Shown: positions 48,451-60,032 of the stretch, piece by piece
Layout of the letters: the number at the start of each line of letters is the position of its first letter
Position numbering within the stretch: position 1 is the stretch's first letter
Assembly (NCBI RefSeq): GCF_000471905.2
Contig: NW_006499848.1
Coordinates: 1,753,388-1,817,387, forward strand
DNA: 64,000 nt
Direction: 5' to 3'
Source of the DNA: Amborella trichopoda
Taxonomy: Eukaryota; Streptophyta; Magnoliopsida; Amborellales; Amborellaceae
The notes under the pieces: model-generated
Databases searched by the model: none
Told to the model about the DNA's origin: nothing
What the model saw: only the letters and a program-made list of their open reading frames with translations
Position numbers and translations under genes: made by a program

Positions 48451-48514
48451 ATGGAGAAAGAGAACGAGATTAATTTTCGCGAACAATTGGCTGAAGAATC
48501 TGATGGTGATGAAG
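48451..48514 (+). CDS. RH41: Exon 1 of DEAD-box RNA helicase (RH41-type)
   Basis: The ATG at 48451 opens a frame reading MEKENEINFREQLAEESDGD, an acidic leader. It ends in the donor GAAG|GTATGC at 48514/48515, leaving one base of a split codon. Joined to exon 2 at 49440 the frame continues GAA AGT CCA, giving E-S-P-I-K-D-R-S-C-D-Q, the sequence expected just before the HIT zinc finger. A TATA box 70 bp upstream supports this start. The alternative GTG-initiated frame at 49379 is intronic. The 925-bp intron contains a short CT repeat (48553-48570) and no other feature. Confidence 0.75.
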
Positions 48515-49439
48515 GTATGCCTTAAAACTGGAAGAAAAAAATGGTCCTGCTAAATATGCTCTCTCTCTCTCTCTCGAAACAAACATAGAAATTCATTAAA
48601 AAACAATCTGATTGAATTTCGGTTTACTCAATTCGAAGCATCTCCCAAGTATCTTTTGCTGCTTTTCTCAGAGTTTGTATATCCCTGCATTCTAACTAGT
48701 AGAGGTGGCTATCAATGTGTGCTTACATTTTCTATGAATTTATATTAATGTTATAGAATACTTAGCTTTTCTCTGGTCATCTTGACATGCACTTTTCTAT
48801 ACATGTTACAGCAGATTGTCTCTGGGTTCTACCTGTTTATAAGTGTCATTTTACTTTGAATTTCAGACTTTGGTTTATTTAATGGAAACTCTGTATACAT
48901 GGTGGTATATTTACATATTGCAATATGTGTATTGAACATTTAGAAATTTATTCTGTAGTCTCAGATTAGGTTTTATTGAATGGAAACTCTGTATACATGG
49001 TGGCATATTATCTGCTGTAATAGGTGAATTGAACATTTAGAGATTTTTGCTGTAGTCTCAGATTAGGTTTTATCGAATGGATATTCTGCATTTAAATTGG
49101 TGTTTTTACTTCTGTAAACCATTAATTAATCATTTGGAAGCCACTTCACTTCAGTATACATGTCTTAATAGTTTTGAATTATCCCAGTGAATGTAAGGAT
49201 CATATGACTACTCTGTGATGGTTTTTTCTTTTTTACCCCTTCATTAGTCACTATTGATGTTAGACTCTTTTTGGCTCTTCTATTCCGAATTCTTACTAGA
49301 AAATTTATCTTCTTGTACTGTGTTGGAATTGAATATTGAGATATCCGCTGGTTGATGCACTCTAAGTGTTCAACCTAAGTGAAAATCGAAAAAATGTTAG
49401 TCTTTTTACTAATTAGCGTATTTCATGGTTTCAAAACAG

Positions 49440-50983
49440 AAAGTCCAATCAAGGACAGGTCTTGTGATCAGAGAGGGGCCTTACAAGGTGAACCTCGTTG
49501 TGTTATCTGTGGCCGTTATGGTGAGTACATATGTGATGAGACCGATGACGATATTTGCAGTAAAGAATGCAAGCAAATACTTCTCAAAAGGATCAGGTCC
49601 TCCTCCCCGAAACCAATAGGTCCATCCCCAACTGTAATTAAGCTCACAGCCCTTGATGAATGCGTCTATGTAAGCGACATTATGCAACAATGTTCAGATT
49701 CTTCATTAACATCAAACCAAATTGATTCCTTGAGAAACAAAAATGATATTCGAGTTCTGGGCAGTTCAGTTCCAGCTCCAATTGTATCATTCTCCGACTG
49801 CAACCTTCCCCAAAAGCTCCAAGATAACCTTGAGTCCCTAGGATACGATATACCCACACCCATTCAGATGCAAGTGATCCCAGCTGCTTTACTGGGTAGA
49901 AACTTATTGGTTTTGGCACAAACAGGCTCTGGCAAAACAGCCTCATATCTGATCCCTATTATATCTAAGTGCTACACTGTAAGACGACAACGGCTTTTGG
50001 ATCAGAAGAGACCATTAGCGATAGTTTTGGCCCCAACTCGTGAGCTTTGTGCCCAAGTTGAGGAGCAAGCCAAAGCTTTTGGAAAGGGCCTGCCCTTCAA
50101 GACCGCATTAATTGTTGGGGGTAACCCAATGGCTAGTCAGGCCTATAGGGTTGGAAAGGGGATCGAGCTTATTGTTGCAACTCCTGGCCGACTCGTTGAC
50201 CTACTAATTAAGCATGAATTTGAGTTAGATGAGGTCCGCACGTTGGTCATAGATGAAGTGGATTGCATGCTCGAGAAAGGGTTTCTTGATCAGGTGATGC
50301 AGATTGTGAGGGCCCTCTCAAGACCACAAATCGTGATGATCTCAGCTACATTGCCTCGTGAGGTTGAGAAATTATCCAAGTCCATGGCTGAAGACATAGT
50401 GGTCATAACGGTGGGGAAGGTAAATAGACCCAGTGACACTGTGAGACAGGTGGTGATATGGGTAGAAACAAAGGAGAAGAAGCAGAAACTCTTTCAAATA
50501 TTGAAGAGTGAAAAGCACTTCAAGCCACCAGCAGTTGTGTTTGTGGGGTCTAGATTTGGAGCTGATCTTTTGGCTGAGGCTATTAGGGTCTCAACTGGTC
50601 TGAGAGCTTCTTCTATTCATGGGGAGAAGGGTATGAGAGAAAGAAGGGAGAGTTTGAGGATGTTTTTGTTAGGTGAGATGTCTGTGATTGTGGCTACTGG
50701 GGTTTTGGGTCGTGGAATGGATTTGATGGGGGTGAGGCAGGTCATAATTTTTGACATGCCAAACTCAGTTCCAGAGTATGTGCACCTTATTGGGAGGGCC
50801 TCAAGATTGGGAGAGGCAGGAGAGGCTATAGTATTTGTTAATGAGGAGGACAAGAGTTTGTTCAAGGATTTTGTTAGGATGCTTAAACAATCTGGGGCTA
50901 TCATTCCTAGGGAGCTTGCAAATTCTCCTCATTCACAGGCTTCTTATCAAGTTGGTTCACGCCAAAAGAAAAGGAAAAGGTAG
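49440..50983 (+). CDS. RH41: Exon 2 of DEAD-box ATP-dependent RNA helicase with HIT zinc finger
   Basis: This exon carries the rest of a 535-residue protein. Near residues 38-65 it has a HIT-type zinc finger (CVICGRYGEYICDETDDDIC, then C). A full DEAD-box core follows: Q motif with GYDIPTPIQ, Walker A AQTGSGKT (about 182), APTREL (about 219), TPGRL, motif II as DEVD rather than DEAD (about 292), SAT (about 322), ATGVLGRGMDL (about 443) and HLIGRASR (about 470). The C-terminus is basic (RQKKRKR). An N-terminal HIT finger before a DEAD core is the signature of plant RH41 (Arabidopsis At3g02065) and distinguishes it from other DEAD helicases. It should unwind RNA with ATP; the specific role is not known to me. 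The length is close to the Arabidopsis protein. The frame is intact. The TAG stop is at 50981-50983. Minus-strand frames opposite it are shadows. Confidence 0.93.
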
Positions 50984-50999
50984 ATTGGGGGTCCATTTA

Positions 51000-51640
51000 A
51001 CTTTGTTCATTTACTCAATACAAGGAGGGAGCAGTGTTTTTTCAAGAGAGATAATGGAGTTTTTATGTTTTTTTCCCTTGGTTTTGTTTGTTTATATTTA
51101 ACAGATATTTGTATTCAAGGAGTTTCAGTACTTTCATGTGAAGAGAATGATTAAATAGCATGGTGAAGGACTGAATGAATTTTCATTGCAAGTATATGTT
51201 AATCTGTGTGGGTTGTACTTCATGTCTTGGCTGATTTATTCAACCAAGTGATGCAAGCTGATGCATGCCTCTTTGGTCCACAGATCATGAAGGTCTTGAC
51301 TGTGGTGGCCTGCGAGGTCAAGAAGCTGTCAGGCTTGATGGCCGAGGGCACCATAGTCATTTTGATGGAAGGGCCTAGCTCATGCTTAAGAAGGTATACT
51401 CGTATGGGTTGAAAAAAAGAAGTGGAAGCATTTCAGGCCACAGGGGTTTCGTGCTCATGGGGTTTAGGATTGGGGCTTCAGGCTGTTTCATTAGCCAAGT
51501 CAATTTGTGCTTTGAAGGATTTGAGGGCAGAAGTGGACGGGGGCAAGGGGGGATGGGGGGGGGGGGGGGGGGGTAGGGGGTGGTAGGAGGAGGAGAGAGA
51601 GAGATAGACGCCCCCCCAGCTTTCATCTCTAACCGTAAGT
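51000..51640. other. Helicase 3' flank and poly-G tract
   Basis: It begins with the probable helicase 3' UTR. From 51206 a frame reads VLTVVACEVKKLSGLMAEG and then breaks; I do not recognise it. At 51555-51573 there is an unbroken run of 19 G, continuing as GGGGG and GG groups to about 51592. This could form a G-quadruplex and is also a likely place for sequencing error. Confidence 0.5.
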
Positions 51641-52380
51641 TACAGCTCTACTTGTAAATCATTACCGAGGTTGCCACCATTCATGGGAACATATCCAGTG
51701 CTTATGCCACTAATGATGATTTGGGTGATGATGGAGAGTGGCTTTTGATCCATTGCAGCCATGGAAAGTGGCTTCTGATCCATAAGTTTGGTTTCACCAC
51801 CAAGCATATTGGCAAAGCTGCCACTCCAAGAAGCAGCTTGTGACCTAGAGGTAACGAGGCCATTGCCTGATGTTCTCTTACTCCCAATAGATGCCACATT
51901 GTCCATCCACCCATGTCCTTGCATGGATGATGATAATGCTGATGATGATGGCGGTGATGATGATGATGGGGATTTAAAGGCATTCGACATGAATAGGTCT
52001 CCTTTGTTCATCATATTTGTGGGTTCTATGGCATGGCTAGGAATGCTTTCACTTGGGGTAGCTGGTGTTGGAAGGGAGAATTGTATTTGGGAGACTGGCT
52101 TTGCAGAGGGAAGAGTGGGAGATTGGAGGAGATTTGAGGAGCGCCCGTGCCCTTGTTGACGGTGTCGACATATTTTGAGCAAACACCCATACATCCATGA
52201 GAAGAAAATTGGTTCATGGGAGGGATTGGGGGAATCCCCGAACTGTGCTCTCTGGGGATTGAAGACCTTATCTCCTGTCCAAGACATCTGGCTTTTAATC
52301 ACACTATTTATTTGGGTTATCTGGAATACCATTTCGAAAACTTGCAGGGTTTGCGGGAGGTGCCAAAACTGCTTCTTCAT
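51640..52380 (-). pseudogene. Unrecognised minus-strand ORF, possibly a decayed retrocopy
   Basis: An open frame of 246 codons on the minus strand. Its C-terminal half is Ser/Pro-rich and repetitive (SPSSSSPPSSSALSSSMQG) and contains a short internal duplication (MDQKPLS twice). Codon use in the N-terminal half looks random (Q, I, W-rich). I do not recognise a domain. An intact gene would normally show a start context and splice signals, which I cannot find. The GC content is higher than the surroundings, so it could be the remnant of a transcription-factor-like or other low-complexity gene. Function unknown. Confidence 0.25.
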
Positions 52381-52399
52381 TTGGGGGTCTCCGCACCTC

Positions 52400-54700
52400 C
52401 TTTAATCAATCTCTGAACCTTTTCATCATAATAGAACTTGTTCTTCCCCCCTAGTTTGGCCTGATGGCTACTCGAGACCAACCCCACCGCTTTGTGAAGA
52501 ATGTTTGAACCAAAGCAAACCCAATCGAGTTGGTCAATGGTGTTTCTACAAAAATATGGTTCTGAAATGCTTTGCCATAGAGGTAAGAGAGCTTTTCAAA
52601 TACTCTCACTGGTTTTTGGATTGGTTACTACCATTGCATTATATGAAGCTGCATGTGAAGGAAGTTGTCCACAATAATCGTAGTAAATGAATTAATGGGG
52701 TTTTGATGATCAAGCCTGACGTCAAGCTTGTTCTGCCTTGGCTTGGCCAAGGATGATGGATGATGTCGAAGTGAGTTGAAGACAAACAAAAAAATTGTAT
52801 GCCCGTAATTTTATTAAACCTTTTTGTATTATTCTTTGGAAATTTGTTTCATGCGGGCTGGACGTCATGACTAAGTGCAAAGCATTTTGAGATTGATGCA
52901 AGTAGGTGTTCCATCTAAAAACAATGGAAAGTAACGATCCAAATGTTTTCTTACTACAATTATTATTTATAGTTTTAAAATTTACTTATTTTTTCATGTT
53001 CCTGTTCTCCATCTTAGAGATTATTATTTATAGTTTTAAAATTTACTTATTTTTTCATATTCATGATCTCCATATTAAAGATTACTAATTAAGTCCAAAA
53101 ATCCATCTCAAAAATAGATTTATTAATATTCCTGTTCTCATCTTAGAGATTATTATTTATAGTTTTAAAATTTACTTATTTTTTCATATTCATGATCTTC
53201 ATGTTAGAGATTACTAATTAAGCCCAAAAATCCATCTCAAAAATAGATTTATTAATAGGCCCACATTTCTATTGGCCGCATAGAAACCGATCCTTATTGC
53301 ATAGAAACTGGGTCCTTATTCTTTTGATTCAGTGGCTCCAATGTTAATGAGTTGGATTGCAAGTGGATTTTGGGAGGAATAATTAATGTGGACCGCATGC
53401 GTCATTTGAGTTTACGAACTTATTGGTTATGGATCTCACGTGGCCGGTGAACCTGTTTTCCAAATAAGCACTCGAAGATTTTCCTTCTTTTATATATTTC
53501 AATTGATACACATTGAACACCCAGCTTGGAGGTTTAAATTCTCATATTGAATTAAGCTTCATGAAAGATTTCATACTCCTATGGGAGTATACCGTCCATT
53601 TATTCTCTAGTTAAACTTATGCTACAAATATATTTTTTAGATCTCATATGCTGGGGATATTATCTCTAGAACTCAGCGACTAACCTCTAAGGAAAAAAAA
53701 AACTCTCTTATTTGCAAAGAAAAAATGACGTTTCAAGATTTCATAGGAGCCCTCTAATTTTTGTAGGGAAAGACTAAGAACTCAAAATACAAATTTTTTT
53801 CTTTGAAAATGGTACATAAATGGTGGTGTGGTTTATAGATGGACAAAGCTAATGTAAGTGATAGGTTAGTTTTAGGCATTTACTCTCTTCATTTTTTTTT
53901 TTACTTTGAATGTTCTCTCTTCTCTACTTTCAAACCCTATTACCATGGGAAAAGGGTTGAGGTCAAGGCGGTAGCACATCCCCTTACTTCAGTCATATGT
54001 TGTGGCTTTCATTCTTACTGATAGCTTCAAAAACTACTAAATAATTCAAAAACAGGTTGGGCCTATCATTCCCTTGTATCACACCCCCGTATTTCAGTCG
54101 CATGTTATGGCTTTCATTCCTACTTATAGCTTCAAAAACCACTAAATAATTCAAAAACAGGTTAGGCCAATCATTCCCATTGAATTGCGCAAAAAGAAAA
54201 AAAAAAAAAACCAATTCTTACCTCCCTTTAACACCCCACAAACCTTGGGTGTGCTTGAAGTGGACGTAAAGACGCCAGATTCTAAAGTAGATCCCAAAAT
54301 TTCTCATCAAATTTTGAAAACCTTTCCAAAGTAGATATTTGGCCCAAGGGGGTAAATAAATAGTGTATTTCTATGGACTATGTTATATGTGTTCATTATA
54401 AATACTAGATAGTGTAAAAAAAAAGGTCAAACCCATAAAGATTAGATTGTTTGTTGAATGTATAATTAACTAGTTTCTAGTGATAGTGAAGCAAGTATTT
54501 TATTCCCAAGGATCATACACTATAACATCATTATCATTTTGTACCATATGTGAAACTCTGAGTTCTCTAAATTTTGGACCAAATTTTGTTGGACACGGTT
54601 TTGGTGAGTCATCTGACTCCCTATTACCGTACAGTTCCTTGCCTATCTAACCTTCATCTTTAAGGTGGATGTCAAAAAATATTACATCTATTAAACTCTT
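52400..54700. other. Intergenic DNA with two tandem duplications
   Basis: No gene is seen. At about 53000-53257 a 129-bp unit (containing ATTATTTATAGTTTTAAAAT) is present twice, with a partial third copy before it from about 52965. At about 53975-54185 a 105-bp unit (containing AATAATTCAAAAACAGGTT) is present twice. The copies have diverged slightly. The string ACCTTCATCTTTAAGGTGGA at about 54650 resembles the palindromic motif at 26236 and 59806. Confidence 0.6.
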
Positions 54701-54729
54701 ATCATGGTCGTCCTTGTCGGACCTAAAAG

Positions 54730-55218
54730 CGACCTTCAGATAGTTGTCTTAAACTCAACTTTAATGGGAGTTCTTTTGGCAACCAAGGTCTGATCGGAGT
54801 TGGCGGTATCTTCCGTGATAGTGTTGGTCAGGTTCTCTTTTCTTACTCCGGCTGCTGCTGTGGCAACAATACGGCTAACTACGCATAAATTTTATCTCTT
54901 TTACAAGGCCTTAAAATTATTATTGAGAAGGGGTTTTCGGGCGACATTATTGCTGAAGGTGACTCTTTGAATGTCGTTAAATGGTGCAGTCAAGAGTTTC
55001 GGATTCCATTGTCCTTAGATTTCTTTTGGGTCAACATTTATGATCTTTGTGCTATTCCATCTCTGCGAGTTTTTTTTCAGCTAATGACGTAAGTAGATGG
55101 GCTTGCTAAGCTTGGAGTTTCCCTTAAATCTCTACTTGTTTCGTCTGATTTAATTCCGACTATGTAACTCCATGCTGCTTCAATAAAAGCTCATAACTTT
55201 AGTCAAAAAAAAAAAAGT
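54730..55218 (+). mobile_element. LINE 3' end: RNase H-like remnant with poly-A tail
   Basis: The frame reads GQVLFSYSGCC after a FNGSSFGNQG-like start, then EGDSLNVVKWC and DGLAKLGVS, the layout of the RNase H domain at the 3' end of plant L1-type LINE ORF2. Internal stops show it is dead (for example after NTANYA and before VDGLAKLG). It ends with an AATAAA-containing trailer and a run of 12 A (55207-55218). The element is 5' truncated, as is usual for LINEs. A target duplication was not identified. Confidence 0.65.
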
Positions 55219-56060
55219 TTAAATGGATGGTGAAGAAAGGAGTCCAAAAAAATAACATTTATATTTTTTGAAAAAAAAATCAAAATTTAGGTCATTGTTA
55301 TGGTTGAGATTATTGAACACTAAAATTTTGGATCGAAAATAGATCTTTGACATATATTTTATAAGGAGCCCGCACAAAAATAGTGTGAGTCGGACACGCC
55401 AAACACCTTTCCAAAAAATTATTATGGATGGTGTTCAAGCATAAGTAGATCCACCTATTCAAATATGGTCTCTTTCAAAAATAGACCTAAAAAATTTCAC
55501 AGGCCAATAATCTCAAGCATTATAATTATAAATGGATTTTGAACTATAAAAAAAATTTACAAAAACTTATAGCCTCAATGAAGGTATGACCCTTAATAAA
55601 GCAAAACCGTAGACAAAAATTGGTGTAGCCAACCTCAATTACTTATAAAAAAAATTTGTGTGACGAAAGAAAAGGGATTTTGAACCTTAAAAATACATTG
55701 TTCTAACTTTGTTTCTAAACCGTTCATCGCCCATGCCAGCTAGTGAGCTCCTTGTTCATGGGGTTTCGATTATAGTTTGTGATTTCGACGAAATCTTCAA
55801 TGTTTCAGCTGGAAATTCAAAATGAAATTCTGGTTTCACACCGAAATTTCGCCGAAATATTGAAAAAGAAAACAAAAATGGAAAAAAAGGGGGCCTCATC
55901 CATTGGAGGCCACTTCCGTGAGTTCCCTCTCTATCCACTATTCCACCACAAACTGTGGACCACAGGAGAGAGACAAGAGAGAGAGAGAGAGGAGACAAAG
56001 TGGAGATTTTGTTCCGACCAGCCAATTCTAATCCTGTCTCTCTAACTCTACTCTCCTGCT
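55219..56060. other. Intergenic DNA upstream of the PPR gene
   Basis: AT-rich sequence followed, from about 55900, by a CT/AG-rich stretch including GAGAGAGAGAGAG (55978-55991). This probably lies in the PPR promoter or 5' UTR. The minus-strand ORF at 55756-56217 is likely a shadow of this region. No TATA box stands out. Confidence 0.4.
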
Positions 56061-56063
56061 TCC

Positions 56064-56096
56064 ATGGCAGTCGACCTGAAACACCAACGCCTGTAA
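56064..56096 (+). promoter_or_regulatory. 10-codon upstream ORF in the PPR leader
   Basis: An ATG in good context (TTCCATGGCAG) opens MAVDLKHQRL and stops at 56094-56096, 16 bases before the PPR start codon. If it is in the transcript, it would reduce initiation at the main ATG. The transcription start is unknown, so this is tentative. Confidence 0.35.
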
Positions 56097-56112
56097 CCCC
56101 ACCTAATCCACC

Positions 56113-57029
56113 ATGAATTTCAGTATGTCTTTCTCCAACTTCTTCCACCCAAGATACAACGAAGATGGCACTACTCTCTGTGATTTCAAGTTCCCTTCCG
56201 TTGATATCAAAACCCAAGAAAAATCAAAGCTCACAGCCCATATAAAGCTCAAAACCAGTGATGAATTCTCAAGTTTATTGCAGTCTTGCACAGCTAGGAA
56301 AGACCTAGCAGAAGGTAAGCTTTTACATGCTCAAATAATACTTAATGGGCTCGACCCAAGTGGCCCTTTAGGTTACCATCTCGTGACTCTCTATACCCAA
56401 TGTGGGTGCGTTGAAGATGCACAGAAGGTATTTGATAAAATGCATCAAAGAATAAATCTTCTGTGGACCGCTATTATTGCTTGTTCTGTGAGAAATGGTG
56501 ATCCTAAAGAGGCTCTTAACGTCTTTAGAGAGACGCAATTAAGCCAATTTGAACCCAGTGAACCGACTCTCTCATGTGTCCTCAGAGCCATTTCAGACCT
56601 TGGGTATGTAAAAAATGGCCAAGAAGTGCATGCTTTCTTGATCAGAAATGGGTTAGGAACTGAATACACATTTCAAAATTCTGTTGCCAATATGTATATC
56701 AGTTTCCATAGGCTAGACGATGCTGAGAAGGTTTTAGCTGGGGCAGGGAAAGTGGATATTATATATTGGACTTCATTAATTACGGGGTATGTCGATATGG
56801 GGTGTGTTGAAAAGGCTTTAGAGCAATTTAGGGAAATGGTGGAGATGGGTGCTGAGCTTAATGTGGTCTCTTGGACTGCATTAATATCGAGTTTTGTCAA
56901 GAATGGACATGGTCATAAGGCATTGGAACTTTTTAGAGCTATGCAGGAGGCTGGGGTGGAGCCGAATTACGTGACCATAGCAAGTCTGATCGCTGCTTGT
57001 GCAAGGGTTGGGGGCAGGAGATGGGCCAG
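56113..57029 (+). CDS. PPR protein (PLS class, E-type), exon 1
   Basis: The ATG at 56113 opens a frame of 305 codons plus two bases. After a short, poorly conserved leader (residues 1-50, possible organelle targeting but not clear-cut), tandem PPR motifs follow. Landmarks are LLQSCTARKDLAEGKLLHAQ, GCVEDAQKVFDKM, NLLWTAIIACSVRNGDPKEA, VANMYISFHRLDDAEKV, IIYWTSLITGYVDMGCVEKA and VVSWTALISSFVKNGHGHKA. The run is typical of P, L and S motifs of plant organellar RNA-binding PPR proteins. The exon leaves phase 2 at GCCAG|GTACTTGG. Continuing without splicing gives only 16 more non-PPR residues and a stop. The splice is supported because the next PPR motif continues exactly at 60033. These proteins bind organellar RNA for editing, splicing or stability; the target cannot be read from the sequence. 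Confidence 0.8.
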
Positions 57030-60000
57030 GTACTTGGAATTTGTTGCTTTTGATTATGCTTGTGCTAAGGAATTTTAGTGTTATGATGTGCTTGTTAGTG
57101 TCCCTGTAACTTTGTAACTTCACGCATGTATTGATAGGTTTTGTTATTGTGCTTGTAACTTCGTGCATACCTGTGTGTTGTTTTTTTGGGGGGCGTGGAG
57201 AGTGAGGGAGGTAGATCCCATTGGCGTGGCCTTTTTACACAATTGATATAATTCCTTGTAGAATTCATGTGGCCCACTGGAAACCAACCAAATATTCCTT
57301 TTCTCAATGATTGGCACAAATTTTAGGCAGAGGGAATGCAGTTCTAGGTAGTTTTCTTCCGTCTAAACATTGTCCCTTTAGCAAGAGAATCAGCAATTTA
57401 TTAGCTTCCTGTAATGTATGGAAAAAGATCTGCACTGTTGCTAGCTTTTCTCCTATTCTAGATGAACTTGCTAGCTAATCGCCTTCATTCTTCCATAACT
57501 TCTCCTGTCCACTGAGGTGCTTCTGGTCTCTTCTTGTTCTTTAGCATTCCATAGTCTTTGTTAATTGTTTTTGTTGTTTCCATCTAGTTACATACATTGA
57601 ATTTCCTTTCACTACAACCAGTCACAAAAAATTTCAGCCAAGGCAGCTCTGGATTTGGACTCAACAGAATTGTGAATGTCTAGAGAACTTCAACTGCTTT
57701 TAGCACTGTGGTGTATAACATGACCAATATCATCCTCATTGTCTTATGGCCATGAGGTTATCACCATCACATAGATGGTTGGACAGTGATGAAGGGGAAT
57801 GGGTCCCACCATACAATTTGATTAATTAATTGTATGCGGCTACTTTCACTCCATCACTGTCCAACCAACTGATTGGATGGTGATAAATCGCATGGTCATG
57901 GTTGTTATTTATTACTATAAATAACTATATAGATCATATTATAATTTTCCATCAGAGTTAACCTTATCTGTTTCTGACGAGATCCCCAGATCCCTAGCAG
58001 GGGTTCTTGTCAAGAAATTCATGGACAAAATTTTCAACCTTCAACAGATAAGATCCCCAGCTTTAGATAGATCAAGGTTCCTAACGTAGCACCGATTGAC
58101 ACTAGGCGTGTTGATATTAAATGATGCTGTCTTCCAATCTCGAATCAAGCCACCCACTATGATGCCTTGAACTCGTCATTGATCATTGCCTATATTTCCT
58201 AACATGTACATCAGGGCCTAGCCTCTCTATATGTCCCTCCAATTGGAATATAATGATTGTGGAACAATGTGCTATAGTTCTTCCAATCTTAAGGAACGCA
58301 TATGCATTGCCCTCGTGGTACCAGTTTTTAGGTGCTTGCCCTATGGGAACCAAAATTTAGATTTCCTATTTGAGGGTGTTATCCTGTGTCCATGTGAGAG
58401 ACTCGTGTATTTATTTGTAAATTGTGAGGGATAGAAGAATCCGCAAGGGCATGCTTATGCGTGTATAGTGTGCATATGTATTTTTTTTACCAATATTAAT
58501 AAACCTTATTAATGACAGGAGATTACATAAATGAAATAACATTTTCGGACACCAACAACAAAGAAAGGGCGACACCCCTTTTTGCAAGAGTATCAGCAGC
58601 CAAACCGATTTCAACTGCCAAGGCACTCTTTGTTCCTTATTACACCATCAAATAACATTCAGCCAGACATCTTCCACACTGCTGAAGATTTCTATCTTTC
58701 TTTCTTAAAAAATCTTCAAACCTTGGAGTAGGGCTGAGAATTTAGCGTGGTTAGCAGTAGCGACTCTGCAGGGGCCAGCATAAAAAAAAAGGACCTTACC
58801 ATTCCAATCTCTAAGAATCCGCCCATTGCCAGCCTGACCCGGATTACCATATGAGCTTCCATCAAAGTTAAACTTAAAACAACCTTGCAATGGTGGGAGT
58901 CATCTACCTTTAGGCCGACATTTTATCACGCCCAATTTAGCTTAAAATGGCCTTGCAATGGTGGGAACCATCTACCTTTAGGCTGACATTTCACCACACC
59001 CAATTTAAACAAGTTTGAGAGATTTAGCATTATGTCCACTTCTGAAATACCCCAATCCTCCTTGGTAATCGACAGCCAACGCCAAAAGGAATGCTTGATG
59101 TTGTTGAGAATTGACAACTCATTCCCATCATATGTGCGCCAATTTCATTCTTTCCACACTTCCCACTGTATCGTACCCCTCAGTATTTTTCAAATCACAG
59201 GGACAATGTTGGGTAAACTTGGGGAAGCAAATTGAGTTACATTATCCAGTACATAACATCCTCGCCCCCAACTGCTGAAAACAGCATTACCAAATTTTTG
59301 AGACAAACGGACAGTGCACCAAAAGATGGGCACCTGTTTCTCCATCTCCCTTGCACATTAAACACACATGTGCAACATTGATACACATGTTCTTGACATG
59401 ACTGTGGGTTAGGGATGCATATTTGGAAATCTAGCATGAATTCTAGGGGTATATGGTCGATACCTTTTACCGGCAAGAATCTCTGAAATGATGGGAGAAA
59501 TACACTCTAAGAAAATATAGGGGTGTTATGCTCATACTATAGGATTTCGAAAGTCATGAGAATCGAAACCTATATAGGACACGGCTAATATAAGTCAGCC
59601 GACTCGTATGTAGATGTGCGTACTCTGTCCATTATGAATTTTTGAGATAGATTTTGAATCCAATGTTCGAGGTTTATATTGTCTCCAACATGAAGATAAT
59701 TAATATATGCAAAAACTTGAATTTTAAAAATTAAAAAATGACATTTTTTTGTGGAATAATTCTTGACCATTCGTTTTAGTCCTTTGTGGGAGCACGACTC
59801 TTTTGCATCCATCTTTAAGATGGACGCTTGCTGCGTCAGGGGACATGAATGTAGAATTCCTTCTCTCACAGTACACTTTTACTTCTGTAGAATTGTGCAA
59901 GTTATTTGTATGGATTATGGGCACAAACTTCCTTATCTCAGGGCATTAAATTCAGTTCTTTTGATTCTTATGGCAAATATATCAGTTCCTCTTACTGTCT

Positions 60001-60032
60001 TGTCTCTTTGTGAGCTTCTGTAATTATATCAG
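57030..60032 (+). other. 3.0-kb phase-2 intron of the PPR gene
   Basis: Donor CCAG|GTACTTGG and acceptor TTATATCAG|AGAAGTCC. Joining them restores ...GRRWAREVHGYVLRHG, a normal PPR L-motif start. The intron contains a LINE remnant (58478-59480, minus). It also carries a CATCCATCTTTAAGATGGA palindromic motif at about 59808. 57030-58470 and 59480-60030 show nothing else recognisable. Most PPR genes lack introns in the coding region, so this is unusual. Confidence 0.7.
58478..59480 (-). mobile_element. LINE 3' end on the minus strand, with an internal 76-bp duplication
   Basis: On the minus strand the piece reads CFKFNFDGSSYGNPGQAG, then ILRDWNGKVLFFYAGPC, the RNase H domain of plant L1-type LINE ORF2. 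Upstream (59237-59476) is a zinc-finger/RVT-like stretch. A 76-bp piece around WFPPLQGHFKLNWA and WLPPLQGCFKFNFDG is directly duplicated (58860-59011). The 3' end reads into a T-run on the plus strand (about 58480-58488), the poly-A end. It is 5' truncated, broken, and sits antisense in the PPR intron. Confidence 0.65.

Noticed and set aside
49379-49439. Helicase start at the GTG-led frame (MKIEKMLVFLLISVFHGFK)
   Set aside because: This is intron sequence before the acceptor at 49438-49439. The spliced exon at 48451 supplies a proper ATG, correct phase and a TATA box.
57030-57078. PPR gene ending at 57078
   Set aside because: The last 16 codons after the GT have no PPR character and the motif is completed only by exon 2.
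60010-60032. Separate PPR gene starting at 60010
   Set aside because: The first codons lie in the intron before an AG. Splicing from 57029 restores a continuous PPR motif.
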